Source: Fodinibius sediminis
GTDB taxonomy: Bacteria > Bacteroidota > Rhodothermia > Balneolales > Balneolaceae
Direction: 5' to 3'
Assembly: GCF_900182555.1 (NCBI RefSeq)
Contig: NZ_FXTH01000001.1
Span: 407,494 to 471,493, forward strand
Length of the DNA: 64,000 nucleotides
The translations under genes and the position numbers were made by a program. Under the pieces are notes generated by a model. It made no database searches, was not told where the DNA came from, and saw only the letters and a list, made by a program, of their open reading frames with translations. This document shows, piece after piece, positions 44,799 through 54,606 of this stretch. Each line of letters opens with the position of its first letter. Within the stretch, counting starts at the first letter, position 1.

Positions 44799-45431
44799 TC
44801 AGGATCTTTCCAGATCGTATTCTGCCAGTACCTCTTCCGGCACGCCCTCCCAGTTATTGGGGGTATTCCCTTTGTATCCGATATCCTCAATCCCCATTTC
44901 GGTGGTATAAAAACCCGATGCCGTCAAGTTACGCATGCGATTAAAGAAGGTTACCCCCGGCTGCATTTCCGGTGCGGCCTCGGTCGGGTAGGCGATGGCT
45001 TCCACCATCTCCAGCTGCTGGTTTTCTGTACACTCTATAAACAAACCTTCATATCGCTTCAGGCACTGCGTGTCCAGCCATTTTAATCCTCCCCGCATGG
45101 GTAGCTGGTGTTCGGGCATATCTTTTACAATGAATGCTATAAACTCGGGTACATTAGCGTCAGAAGCACTGCCTGATACTTCATCCTCCGGAATGATAAT
45201 ATCAGCCAGAGCTGTAATGGTGAGCATCTCATGCTCCGTGAAGAACGGAGGGGCCTCCCGGAGGCGTTTCAATCGCTCAATCTCAAAATCCTGCCGCCCG
45301 GTTATTCCATCTAAATTATCTTTATCCACCACGGGCGAGGGATCCTCGCTCTTCTGTGTACATGCTTCCAGCAGTAACCCACTCCCTATTGTCGTAAGGC
45401 CCAATGCCTTTAAAGCTTCTTTTCTGTCCAT
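44799..45431 (-). CDS. Gluconate 2-dehydrogenase subunit 3-family protein
   Basis: I use the ATG at 45431 ('MDRKEALKALGLTTIGSGLLLEAC'), which gives an export or lipobox-like signal and begins five bases after the GMC stop; the longer frame lies inside the GMC gene. The 210-residue product has 'FFTEHEMLTITALADIIIPEDEVSGSASDANVPEFIAFIV', characteristic of the small subunit of membrane-bound gluconate 2-dehydrogenase-like complexes. It probably assists export or folding of the GMC flavoprotein. Confidence 0.82.
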   Translation of the reverse strand: MDRKEALKALGLTTIGSGLLLEACTQKSEDPSPVVDKDNLDGITGRQDFEIERLKRLREAPPFFTEHEMLTITALADIIIPEDEVSGSASDANVPEFIAFIVKDMPEHQLPMRGGLKWLDTQCLKRYEGLFIECTENQQLEMVEAIAYPTEAAPEMQPGVTFFNRMRNLTASGFYTTEMGIEDIGYKGNTPNNWEGVPEEVLAEYDLERS

Positions 45432-45435
45432 AGCG

Positions 45436-47178
45436 CTAAATATTTCGTTTCTTTCTCTGGTCAAGTATATATTCGGAAGTACGCATAGATAGGGCCAGAA
45501 TTGTCCACGTTGGATTCTTATCCCCCTGCTGCACGAAAGGTCCTCCGTCCACAACAAATAAGTTCTCGCAATCGTGGGCCTGGCACCATTTATTTAACAC
45601 CGATGTACTAGGATCATTCCCCATACGCGTAGTACCCACTTCATGGATAATATCTCCTGGCGGTTTCAAGCCATAATTGTCCTCTTTGCCTTTCGCCTTA
45701 TGAGTTACAACCGCGCCCATGGCATGCATAATGGATTCAAAAGTCTCCTGCATATGTTTGGCCTGCTTAATTTCGGCATCGGTCCATTTGTAGTTAAAGC
45801 GTAATACCGGGATTCCAAACTTATCCACAACATCGGGATCGATTTCACAATAGTTATCTTGGCGGGCGATGGCCATTCCCCGGCCGGCCATGCCTACCCG
45901 CGAGCCGTAGAAGCGTCGATAATCTTCTTTCAAAGATTTACCAAACCCTCCGGCCTTTTTTATGTTTCCATCCCGATCCGGTACCATGCCATTGATTTTG
46001 GGCACATCTCCTCCAAACCCATAGGATGGCATGCTAAACCCACCGCCATATTCAATGTGGTACCCGCGAGGGAAGTCTAAATCTTTATTATCGAGCCACC
46101 AGGGGGAAAGAATTTGAGCACTGCCTACCCCATCCTCATTATACCTTTTCCGGTCCATCAGCTCCGGCAGGAAGCCCGACATCGAAGAACCAGTCGAATC
46201 ATGCAGGTATCTGCCGACAAGACCGCTGCTGTTGGCCAGCCCGTCGGGATGAAGGGGGGATTTGGAATTAAGTAATATCCGCGCCGATCCACAGGCGCTG
46301 GCTCCCAAAACAACGGCTTTACCTCTAACCTTGTATTCCCTCATATCCTCTTTACTTATATAGGAAACCCCTTTAGCCAACCCATCTTTTCCCGTAATAA
46401 CCTCCCGAACCATGGCATTTGGAATTACCTTAAGGTTACCCGTTTTAATAGCCGGAATGACTAATACGTTAGAAGAAGAAAAATCCGCGGCAATTTTACA
46501 GCTTCTGTTACATTGTCCACAAAAAAAACAGGATCCCCGATCATTATTTCCAGGTAATGGTTTGGTGAGTACCGACCCACGACCCGGTATTACATTGACC
46601 CCGACTTCTTCTGCTCCCTTTTTTAGTAATAATTCGTTTAGCGTAGGTTCAGGGGGGGGTAAAAATATACCATCAGGCTCATTTTCTAATCCTTCCACCG
46701 TACCATAGACTCCAATCAAACGATCTACTTTATCATAGAAGGGCTTGATATCCTCATAACTGATAGGCCAGTCATCTGTCACACCGTCATAGGTACCTCC
46801 CTTGAAATCGCGGGGCCCCATCCGCAATGAAATCCTCCCCCAGTGATTGGTCCGGCCTCCCAGCATGCGCGAACGAAACCACGTAAACTCCGTATCATCT
46901 TTATGGGTATACGGTTCGCCGTCGATCTGCCATCCGCCATAGGCGGCGTCAAAATCACCGAACGGTCGGGTGGTAGAAGCCCCGCGGCGGGGCGATTCCC
47001 AAGGCCATTTAAGTTGATGAGAATCTTGTGCTGGATCAAAAAAAGGCCCCGCCTCAAGCATTAACACATTCACTCCAGCATTAGCCAGGATGTACCCGGC
47101 CATCCCCCCGCCAGCGCCAGACCCGACGATTATAACATCATAGGTTTCCGGGGACTCTTTAATTTGAAAATCTTTCAT
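45436..47178 (-). CDS. GMC-family FAD oxidoreductase (sugar dehydrogenase)
   Basis: The 580-residue flavoprotein has the dinucleotide-binding start 'YDVIIVGSGAGGGMAGYILANAGVNVLMLEAGP', the substrate-domain 'NHWGRISLRMGPRDF', a Cys-rich 'GSCFFCGQCNRSCKI' segment and the C-terminal 'GTTRMGNDPSTSVLNKWCQAHDCENLFVVDG', typical of GMC enzymes related to gluconate 2-dehydrogenase and glucoside 3-dehydrogenase large subunits. It passes electrons to a cytochrome or quinone rather than oxygen, by family analogy. The small-subunit gene follows within five bases. It is the probable sugar-oxidising enzyme of the locus. Confidence 0.88.
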   Translation of the reverse strand: MKDFQIKESPETYDVIIVGSGAGGGMAGYILANAGVNVLMLEAGPFFDPAQDSHQLKWPWESPRRGASTTRPFGDFDAAYGGWQIDGEPYTHKDDTEFTWFRSRMLGGRTNHWGRISLRMGPRDFKGGTYDGVTDDWPISYEDIKPFYDKVDRLIGVYGTVEGLENEPDGIFLPPPEPTLNELLLKKGAEEVGVNVIPGRGSVLTKPLPGNNDRGSCFFCGQCNRSCKIAADFSSSNVLVIPAIKTGNLKVIPNAMVREVITGKDGLAKGVSYISKEDMREYKVRGKAVVLGASACGSARILLNSKSPLHPDGLANSSGLVGRYLHDSTGSSMSGFLPELMDRKRYNEDGVGSAQILSPWWLDNKDLDFPRGYHIEYGGGFSMPSYGFGGDVPKINGMVPDRDGNIKKAGGFGKSLKEDYRRFYGSRVGMAGRGMAIARQDNYCEIDPDVVDKFGIPVLRFNYKWTDAEIKQAKHMQETFESIMHAMGAVVTHKAKGKEDNYGLKPPGDIIHEVGTTRMGNDPSTSVLNKWCQAHDCENLFVVDGGPFVQQGDKNPTWTILALSMRTSEYILDQRKKRNI

Positions 47179-47291
47179 AAATTTATGACAAGATTAGTCT
47201 TATATTATTAAACCAAGGTTAAGAAATTTTTTAAAAGACATAATAAACTGAATGCAACCTATATTGAACGTGCACAGGTTTAGACCGGATT

Positions 47292-47747
47292 TTATTCCTC
47301 TACTAAATCTACTCTTGCCTGGGCAGAAGCTGTCTCCCCTGCAAAGGTTATCACCACATAATCATCACCGGGATTCTCTAACTGAGCAGTTGTTCTTGTA
47401 TAAGTAACAGAAGCTTTTAGATCTTCACCAACTGTAACCGTTTTCTGAGTATCATCTAATGGAAGTAACTGTTCATTACCAGCCTCCGGGTGCGTTTGTA
47501 ATTTCAGTAATTCCGTCGTCATTTCATCCCCTTCACTAGAATTCGGAAGCGTTGCTATAACCGTAAATTCAACAACCTGCAGTGTAATTTCAGAGCTTGG
47601 CCTGACTTCTGTTTCGGAAACATCTGTAATTTCAACTTCTCCATCCGCATTTGTGGGGATGCTATAATATGGATTATCACTGCTGCAATTAGTTATGAAA
47701 ATCAAAATAAAACCAATCGTTAATACACTTAATTTATACGTATTCAT
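47292..47747 (-). CDS. Small lipoprotein of the SusCD locus
   Basis: The 151-residue protein has a lipoprotein signal ('LIFITNCSSDN', Cys21) and then a mostly beta region, Ser/Thr/Glu-rich, with a repeated 'VTVGEDLKASVTYTRTTAQLENPGDDYVVITF' strand pattern like an Ig-like fold. No named family recognised. It directly follows susD (26 bp), the position where surface glycan-binding proteins are encoded in SusCD operons. It is too small for a typical SusE, so a minor surface-binding role is a guess. Confidence 0.6.
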   Translation of the reverse strand: MNTYKLSVLTIGFILIFITNCSSDNPYYSIPTNADGEVEITDVSETEVRPSSEITLQVVEFTVIATLPNSSEGDEMTTELLKLQTHPEAGNEQLLPLDDTQKTVTVGEDLKASVTYTRTTAQLENPGDDYVVITFAGETASAQARVDLVEE

Positions 47748-47773
47748 AATATTTTCACTGGAGTTTTTATTGA

Positions 47774-49429
47774 TTATTGGGGGGTATAACCAAAGTTTTG
47801 TGTCATTTCAGGATTAACCTGCATCTCTGTTCCTCCTATTGGAGATAGTAAGTGTTTGGCACTTAACTGAAAACTAAAAGTCCTTGGTTGGTGCCCCATT
47901 AAATCTACAAGTTCAGAAAATTCACCATCGCCAACAACGAGTGCCTTGCGAGTCCGCCTTTGATCCCATAACATTTTATTTTCAAATACTAATTCATATG
48001 CACGTTCACTCAGAATGGCTTTTAAATCTACTTCAGAAGCATTATAGCCGCTAAGCCCGGCTCGTTCCCTTACCTCATTTATTCCTTTTACGATTTGATC
48101 ATTGGAAATGGCTGTTGCTCCCAATTCTTTTAATGCCCAATTGACTTCAGTTAACATTAAAAGTGCATCTGCATAACGATAAAATGTCCAGTTTATAGAG
48201 GATTGCCCTGTTTCTTTTATCGCTTCTTCATCATAGAATTTAGCAAGATAACGTCTGTCAAATGTAACAAACGGCTCACTGGCATCTTTTGATGAATGCA
48301 CCCTATCTTCTTTAAAAAAGTAATTGTCTTCTTCAAGGCGTTGATCATCAGGATCATATGAATTAATGTATCCCTCCGTTGGTATAAAAGTTCCGTATTC
48401 ACTGCCAAATGTTGATATACGAGAGTTAGAAGGCAATGCTGCCGCTACAATTTCATTATCTTCCTCGGTTCCGTTATAATGAGCTTGAAAGATTGCCTCA
48501 CCATTCAGATCATGAATATTCACATTTAATTCACCTAAACTGTACTGACCGTATAATGCCTGGAGTTGTTCTTGTGCGTTCAATAAAAATTGTTCGGCGC
48601 TATTACTTTGAACCGGATATCCCTCCATTTCCCACAATCCTTCTTCCGACCAATTTTGTTCCGGTGCAGTAGCTACTTCCTGGTAAGGATAACCTGCTGC
48701 AGTTAAATACACGTCAGCCAATATTACCCTCGAAACGTACCTCGTAAGTCTTCCATTCGCACCCACGGGAATATCTTCCAATCCACTTTCATTAACTGCA
48801 AACTCAAGGTCCGGTATAATAACTTCATCATATATGGTTTTTAAAGATGTTCTTGGTTTATCAAGATTCCCTAGGCCCTCATGATATGTAGTATCCAAAA
48901 CTGCACTTCCGTAATATCTAACAATATTGAAATAATAGAATGCACGCAATGTTCTAACTTCGCCAAGAGCTTTTCCAAGACTGGATTCACTAATTGCTAT
49001 ATCACTATTACTTCGAGCTTCTTTAATTCTTGTGATTGCAAAATTTGCATCCCGTATACCTTGATACCATCTTTCCCACGGCACATTAAAATCATCAAGT
49101 AAAGTTCCCGTAACGTTATCATTCTGGAACCTGAATAATAAAGGATGTGAATCTTCCGATGTAGCTTTACCCGTCTGAAATTCGATACTGCAAGGCATGT
49201 AATTACCATAATCTCCCGCACCTCCGGTCCATTCTGGTAAAGAGCGGTATGCCCCTACTACCATTGCGTTGAGATCCGATTCATTTTGAAGGGGTGTAGT
49301 TTGTACTGTTAGAGTCCCCGACGGATTTTCAGTTAAATCACAGCTACTTAATAAAATAATTGTAAATATTAGTACGAGTGGGGAAATAAAATATAAACTT
49401 TGGTTATTACTTTTTTTATGATTTCCCAT
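47774..49429 (-). CDS. SusD/RagB-type outer-membrane substrate-binding lipoprotein
   Basis: The 551-residue protein has a lipobox ('IILLSSCDLTENPSG') and SusD hallmarks: 'MVVGAYRSLPEW', 'WERWYQGIRDANFAITRIKEA', 'GEVRTLRAFYYFNIVRYYGSAVLD', 'RYADALLMLTEVNWALKELG' and the terminal 'ERAYELVFENKMLWDQRRTR'. It sits on the cell surface as the lid of the SusC channel and binds the sugar. It follows susC by 63 bp. Length is normal. Confidence 0.92.
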   Translation of the reverse strand: MGNHKKSNNQSLYFISPLVLIFTIILLSSCDLTENPSGTLTVQTTPLQNESDLNAMVVGAYRSLPEWTGGAGDYGNYMPCSIEFQTGKATSEDSHPLLFRFQNDNVTGTLLDDFNVPWERWYQGIRDANFAITRIKEARSNSDIAISESSLGKALGEVRTLRAFYYFNIVRYYGSAVLDTTYHEGLGNLDKPRTSLKTIYDEVIIPDLEFAVNESGLEDIPVGANGRLTRYVSRVILADVYLTAAGYPYQEVATAPEQNWSEEGLWEMEGYPVQSNSAEQFLLNAQEQLQALYGQYSLGELNVNIHDLNGEAIFQAHYNGTEEDNEIVAAALPSNSRISTFGSEYGTFIPTEGYINSYDPDDQRLEEDNYFFKEDRVHSSKDASEPFVTFDRRYLAKFYDEEAIKETGQSSINWTFYRYADALLMLTEVNWALKELGATAISNDQIVKGINEVRERAGLSGYNASEVDLKAILSERAYELVFENKMLWDQRRTRKALVVGDGEFSELVDLMGHQPRTFSFQLSAKHLLSPIGGTEMQVNPEMTQNFGYTPQ

Positions 49430-49492
49430 AATAACAAATTCGATAATTAGGTTACTGTTATGCTGCCTAAAAAACCGGCGCTATGATTAAAG

Positions 49493-52400
49493 TTAAATAT
49501 CTATATCTATTCCAAAAGTAAGCCTTACCGGCCTCGGATATTGATATTTATCAATATTTGGTGCTAAACTTTGTTGTTCAAGACCTCCCAATGAACTTCC
49601 TACAGGGTCATAACCGGCCGCATCGGTGATCAAAAGAAAATTACTGGCTTGTAAATACACTCTTAACCTTTTTAAACTCGGTAAATCGCCTACTAAATCT
49701 TGCGGAAGACTATACCCAAGTATTGCGTTTGAACCCCTGATGTAGGATCCATCACTTATAGTGTGAGAGTCAGGATAACTTTGATAATAGGCTCCGGCAG
49801 ACCCCGGCCGCATCTGTGCTACCGGAGTATCCTGATGATCCGGACGCCAAGCCTGAAGAACAGAATTTAATCCACCTGAAACCAACTGGCGGTCTTCACC
49901 GGATTCATACATAGATGCCTTTTCAACACCGGCTACGATAGTGAAATTGACACTCGCGTCAAAGTTCCGGTATGAGAATCTGTTTCCTATATCAATAGTC
50001 CAGTCAGGATAGCCATTTCCAATGATTTGACCGTCATCTAGTAAATCGATATTACCATCCTGATTTTTATCCTCGAATTTTAAATCTCCTGGTTTAAAAC
50101 CATATCTTGCAGCCAAAGACGCTTCTTCAGTACTGTAAGTGCCTAAGCGATTCACTCCCCAGAAAGAACCTATTGGGTCACCTTCTCTCAATACATATGC
50201 GCCTCTGCCGACGCTCAAGTTCTCGTATATCGGAGCTCCACCGGGTCCGAGTTTAATGATTTCATTTTTATTTGTGGCGGCTGTTATACTTGACTGCCAT
50301 TTAAAACTACTGCTTTGAATGTTTTGAGTCCTAAGTGTAAACTCAAAACCCTTATTTTCAATAGAGCCAAAATTATCTATAACACTTCCGGGCGTTGTCG
50401 ATCGGGGGAGAGGTACTTCAAGCAACATGTCATTTGTATCCTTAAAGTAATAATCCGCCGTAAAACTTAATCTATCTTCCCATAATCCCAAATCCAAGCC
50501 CACACCATATTGTGTTGTCTCTTCCCACTTTAAGTCATTGTTTGCAATGGTTGTTGGATACCTGCCACCAACAGTTTCGCTTCCCATCACAATAGGTGAC
50601 TCACCTACAAATCCCTGCGTTACATACGTTCCAATTGCTTCATTCCCGGTAATCCCCGCTTCAACTCTGATTTTGAGAAAAGATATCAGATCAATATTAT
50701 CCACAAAATTTTCTTCAGATAAATTCCACCCCAAAGCAACGGATGGGAAAAATCCAAATTTATTGTTTTCTCCAAATTTTGAAGAACCGTCGTATCGGCC
50801 TGTAACTGTCAGTAAATATTTATCCTTATAATCATAATTCAATCGCATGAAGTAAGAATTAAGTTTATTTTGGATAGAACTGCTATTTACGTTAGGCCTG
50901 TTCGCGGCAGCACCAAGATTATTCCATTTATAGAAATTCGTAGAAAAGCCTTCCACTGAAGCAGTGGAGAAATTGTTATCATTTACAGAATACGAAAGCC
51001 CTACCTGTGCTCTCACGTCATGATTTTCATTAAATGAATCTTCATAGGTCAAATAACTCTCAGTTTGCCAGTATAAGTTGTCCCCGCTTTCAATAGTTGC
51101 TTCGCCCAAACCACCGTAAAATAATCCTTCAAACTCTTTATCAATCGGACTATTATAATCAACCCCAAAATTAGATCTGAAATTAAAGTTACTTGACAAA
51201 TCGGCGTTTAATGAAACTACTCCATCTACTTTGTTATAACGTCTGATCCCTTCATTTTGGTCTCTTATAAATTGAGGATTATTCCAAAAACCTTCGCCAA
51301 TAGGAAAATCGCTGCTTGAACTAAATCTTCCTGCAAAGCCTCCATAGGTTTCATCATTAGGATAGCGCGTTGGAAGTAAACTCCAAACTTCCACTATATT
51401 ACGAGTAAGCCCCTCGTCATTGCTTTTATCACGCCTTGCAAAGCCAATTTGTGAGTTGACATCAAGCCAATCAAATACACCAATATCTGCGGTAACCTTC
51501 CCATTATAGCGTTCAGCATAAGATTTATTCATAAGTCCTTCTTCCTTATTATATCCAAGAGAGAGAGAATATGCTGCATTTTCATTCCCCCCTGAAACAC
51601 GCAAATATTGATTCGTTGAAAGGGATCTGTTATACATTTTATCTTCCCAATCTGAATAAAATCTCGGCTTATAATAATTTCCGTCAGCACCTAATAAGTC
51701 TAAAAAATAGTCTCCCTGACCAACCGGTTGAAATAAATGGGTTAAGTCATCCCAGGTATCACCTCCTGTAGAAGTAGCAAAATCAAAATCAAACATCCGA
51801 TTGGTACCGCCAAATTTATCACCATTTGCAAATGACTGTTGATAAACGTACATAATTTGGTCTGGCGTTAGCGTGTAAACATGACGATTTAAAAATCCTG
51901 TTGTTACACTGCCATTATAATTAACTTCAACCGGACCTTCTCTACCTCTTTTTGTCTCAACAATAACAACACCATTGGCACCGCGAGCACCATAAATAGC
52001 TGTTGCTGAAGGACCTTTCAATACATTAAGTGATTCTATGTCCTTTGGATTCAATGCGCTCAATGGGTTACTAACCCCGGCAACTCCGTCAACGACAAAT
52101 AAGGGTTCACTATCTGTATTTATAGAATTAGTTCCTCGAATTCGAATACTTGGGCGCCCGCCCGGTACTCCTCCGCCCTTTTGGATTACTTGTGCCCCCG
52201 CAACTTCTCCTCGAAGTGCCTGGCCAATATTTTCCACATTTTTTTCACTTAACTCTTGCGATTCTACCTGAGAAATAGAACCGGTTAAATCTTCTTGCCT
52301 TGTCTCTCCATATCCTATAACTACCAATTCTTCTCCGGCAATCGCTTGCGGTCGCAGGCCAATATCAATCTCCGTCCGTCCGTTAATCGGGACCTCCTGT

Positions 52401-52666
52401 GTCTGATATCCCACAAAAGAAACCACCAGCGTGTCCCGCAAGGAAGGCACGGTCAATTCAAAAGTACCGTTAGCATCAGTCGAGGCTCCGGTTGAAGTTC
52501 CTTTTATCAGAATATTGACTCCAGGCAAAGGCTGATTATCAACATTATCAGTTACCATACCTGTAATAGTATGCTGATCCGATGTTGATGTTTGACCCCA
52601 CACAGATTTAGCTAACAATAACATGCTCATTAGTAAAAGAAGTGAACCATAAAGTAACTTATTCAT
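49493..52666 (-). CDS. SusC/RagA-type TonB-dependent outer-membrane receptor
   Basis: The 1057-residue protein has a signal peptide, an N-terminal carboxypeptidase-regulatory-like domain ('ITGMVTDNVDNQPLPGVNILIKGTSTGASTDANGTFEL'), the plug ('VENIGQALRGEVAGAQVIQKGGG', 'IRIRGTNSI', 'PLFVVDGV', 'GPSATAIYGARGANGVVIVETKRG') and a long beta-barrel ending in an aromatic/hydrophobic strand ('RLTFGIDIDI'). It imports the sugar using TonB energy. It is the first gene of the operon, downstream of two LacI-type operator palindromes. Confidence 0.93.
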   Translation of the reverse strand: MNKLLYGSLLLLMSMLLLAKSVWGQTSTSDQHTITGMVTDNVDNQPLPGVNILIKGTSTGASTDANGTFELTVPSLRDTLVVSFVGYQTQEVPINGRTEIDIGLRPQAIAGEELVVIGYGETRQEDLTGSISQVESQELSEKNVENIGQALRGEVAGAQVIQKGGGVPGGRPSIRIRGTNSINTDSEPLFVVDGVAGVSNPLSALNPKDIESLNVLKGPSATAIYGARGANGVVIVETKRGREGPVEVNYNGSVTTGFLNRHVYTLTPDQIMYVYQQSFANGDKFGGTNRMFDFDFATSTGGDTWDDLTHLFQPVGQGDYFLDLLGADGNYYKPRFYSDWEDKMYNRSLSTNQYLRVSGGNENAAYSLSLGYNKEEGLMNKSYAERYNGKVTADIGVFDWLDVNSQIGFARRDKSNDEGLTRNIVEVWSLLPTRYPNDETYGGFAGRFSSSSDFPIGEGFWNNPQFIRDQNEGIRRYNKVDGVVSLNADLSSNFNFRSNFGVDYNSPIDKEFEGLFYGGLGEATIESGDNLYWQTESYLTYEDSFNENHDVRAQVGLSYSVNDNNFSTASVEGFSTNFYKWNNLGAAANRPNVNSSSIQNKLNSYFMRLNYDYKDKYLLTVTGRYDGSSKFGENNKFGFFPSVALGWNLSEENFVDNIDLISFLKIRVEAGITGNEAIGTYVTQGFVGESPIVMGSETVGGRYPTTIANNDLKWEETTQYGVGLDLGLWEDRLSFTADYYFKDTNDMLLEVPLPRSTTPGSVIDNFGSIENKGFEFTLRTQNIQSSSFKWQSSITAATNKNEIIKLGPGGAPIYENLSVGRGAYVLREGDPIGSFWGVNRLGTYSTEEASLAARYGFKPGDLKFEDKNQDGNIDLLDDGQIIGNGYPDWTIDIGNRFSYRNFDASVNFTIVAGVEKASMYESGEDRQLVSGGLNSVLQAWRPDHQDTPVAQMRPGSAGAYYQSYPDSHTISDGSYIRGSNAILGYSLPQDLVGDLPSLKRLRVYLQASNFLLITDAAGYDPVGSSLGGLEQQSLAPNIDKYQYPRPVRLTFGIDIDI

Positions 52667-52783
52667 AATCCCTTATATTCAGTTATTAATTTCCCTTATA
52701 AATATGTTAAAGCAACCTAGTATCAATAACATAGGCCCTGGAAATTTTAAAAATGCACCTACCAGAGCTCTCCTCCTTATTTA

Positions 52784-52871
52784 TGTAATCGAATACATCA
52801 ATAATTAAGCACTACATATTCAAAAAAGCAAATTTTTACCGGAAAAAATATTTTTTATGTATTCGTTTACA
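52784..52871 (-). promoter_or_regulatory. Two LacI-type operators upstream of susC
   Basis: TGTAATCGAATACA (52784-52797) and TGTATTCGTTTACA (52858-52871) are near-identical palindromes with the central CG step typical of LacI-family operators. Their centres are 74 bp apart, both lying between the lacI stop and the susC start. This fits looping repression or direct control of the sugar operon by the adjacent LacI protein. Confidence 0.68.
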
Positions 52872-52893
52872 CAAAACAGAAAAATTATTGATG

Positions 52894-53934
52894 CTATTTT
52901 TTTCTCTTAGAATACCCCCCACAGGATTTTCTTACTATAAGCTCGGGATTTAAAACTATGTCTGAAGCATTTCGAGTTGGATTAGAAATTCTCTTCAATA
53001 GTAAATCAGCTGCAGATATTCCGAGTTCATAGCCCGGTTGCCTCACTGCAGTCAAGGGAGGATTCAATGAGGTAGACCAAGGCATATCATCAAAACCGAT
53101 AAGTGCAATATCCTCAGGTATTTTAATTCCCCGTGAATTAAGTTCTTCCAAACAACCAAGGGTCATCAAATTATTTGTAGAAAATATTGCCGTTGGTCTC
53201 TGTTTAAGACTGAGGAGTTCCTTAGTACTCTGCCTCCCTCCTTCTTCTTTCGAATCTGATGGAAAAATCAATTCATCTTCTAGGGGCAATCCGTATGCTT
53301 CTAATGCCTCCTTATAACCTTCAAATCGTTCTTCCGTTGTAGATAATTTTTTGAGTCCTTTAATTACTGCAATCCTTCGATGTCCAAGTTTTATAAGACG
53401 TTCAATCGCACGAAAAGAACCCGATTTATTATTAACTGTAACACTATCTACGCGGATATCATTGTTACTAAATTTTCTATCTACAAAAACAACAGGGCAA
53501 CCATTGTTTATAATTTTTTTTACTAATTTAAAATTATAGGGAGTTGGTACAAGTATAACACCAGAGACCTGCTCATCCACAACTGTTTCCAAGTAAAATT
53601 TCTCTTTTTCTTTATCCTCATTAGAATTACAAACCATTACTGCGTTTTTATTCTTATAGGCAATCTCCTCAACGCCCCGGGCAATCTCTGAAAAAAAAGG
53701 GTTTTCCATATCAGTTATTATAAGACCTATTATCATAGAGTTTTTGCGCTTTCCCCTTAACCGTTGAGCAACTCTGCTTGGCCTATAATTTAATTCTTCT
53801 GCCGCTTTAAGTACCCTTTTTAATGTATCTTCATTTACTTTAGGAGATCTATTAAATACTCGAGATACTGTGGCCGTAGAAACATTTGCCATCTTAGCAA
53901 CATCCTTAGCAGTTGGATTATTAGAATTTTTCAT
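52894..53934 (-). CDS. LacI-family transcriptional regulator
   Basis: The 346-residue protein has the LacI helix-turn-helix start 'PTAKDVAKMANVSTATVSRVFNRSPKVNEDTLKRVLKAAEELNYRPS' with the hinge helix 'RVAQRLRGKRKN', then a periplasmic-binding-protein-like sensor ('MIIGLIITDMENPFFSEIARGVEEI', 'DIALIGFDDMPWSTSLNPPLTAVRQP'). It should bind the TGTAWTCG palindromes in front of susC and respond to a sugar. It is transcribed in the same direction as the operon, 227 bp upstream of susC. All motifs are intact. Confidence 0.92.
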   Translation of the reverse strand: MKNSNNPTAKDVAKMANVSTATVSRVFNRSPKVNEDTLKRVLKAAEELNYRPSRVAQRLRGKRKNSMIIGLIITDMENPFFSEIARGVEEIAYKNKNAVMVCNSNEDKEKEKFYLETVVDEQVSGVILVPTPYNFKLVKKIINNGCPVVFVDRKFSNNDIRVDSVTVNNKSGSFRAIERLIKLGHRRIAVIKGLKKLSTTEERFEGYKEALEAYGLPLEDELIFPSDSKEEGGRQSTKELLSLKQRPTAIFSTNNLMTLGCLEELNSRGIKIPEDIALIGFDDMPWSTSLNPPLTAVRQPGYELGISAADLLLKRISNPTRNASDIVLNPELIVRKSCGGYSKRKK

Positions 53935-54357
53935 ATAAATATATTTACATTATTATGCATTATTTCACTTAAATACTAACGAATATAACCAAATTTAATT
54001 TTAATCTTCATAGACTGTGTATTTATAAAGGAGAAGATTAATGTATTTCTATGTACTCATCTAACCGTACGACCAGCTTGCTCAGTCACTTGTTTCCCTC
54101 TTGAGCTAATACAGCCGACACAATTCAGTGTCATTTAGTTGCAAACTTCTTCTTCCAATTATACTACTGATTGGATTCTTCCGGCAAATGACACCAACTT
54201 TTAGCTATTGCTTATTGAGGATTGAGATAAGTTGTGATTCTTTACTTTTAACTAAGTGAATTATTGGGAGGGTGTCACTTGAAACAAGGGAATATTTGGG
54301 CGGCCTGACATAATTTGGATTTTTAAGACAAATCAATTTTAAGCACATTGTAGCAAA
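53935..54357. other. Non-coding DNA between lacI and the IS1595 remnant
   Basis: No supported gene. This stretch holds the upstream region of lacI and marks the boundary between the sugar locus and the second mobilisation module. Confidence 0.3.
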
Positions 54358-54600
54358 GGGTCTTATGAAGCAAACGACTTATAGAGAGTCCTCTGTGAGC
54401 CTTTGCAGCAAGACGTTATATAAGTTTTTATTTCGATGATTAAAACAAAATTCAGTTCTTCCAAATAGCAATAAAATTTATGTCTTGCCCCCATTAAACT
54501 TGGTCAACCGTCGTTTGGCAAAACTCCAAAAAGATTCAATACTATTAATATGCCGGCTACCACGAGCAAAAGCTTATCAAGCTATTGTGGATATTACATC
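54358..54600 (-). mobile_element. Fragment of a second IS1595-family element (opposite orientation)
   Basis: The end GGGTCTTATGAAGCAAACGA (54358-54377) matches the right end of the element at 37.8 kb, inverted. About 100 bp inside it a minus-strand frame reads 'FARGSRHINSIESFWSFAKRRLTKFNGGK' and stops at 54478-54480, the C-terminal part of the same kind of transposase. The rest is frameshifted or missing by about 54600, where the next module begins. Confidence 0.72.
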
Positions 54601-54606
54601 TAATCT

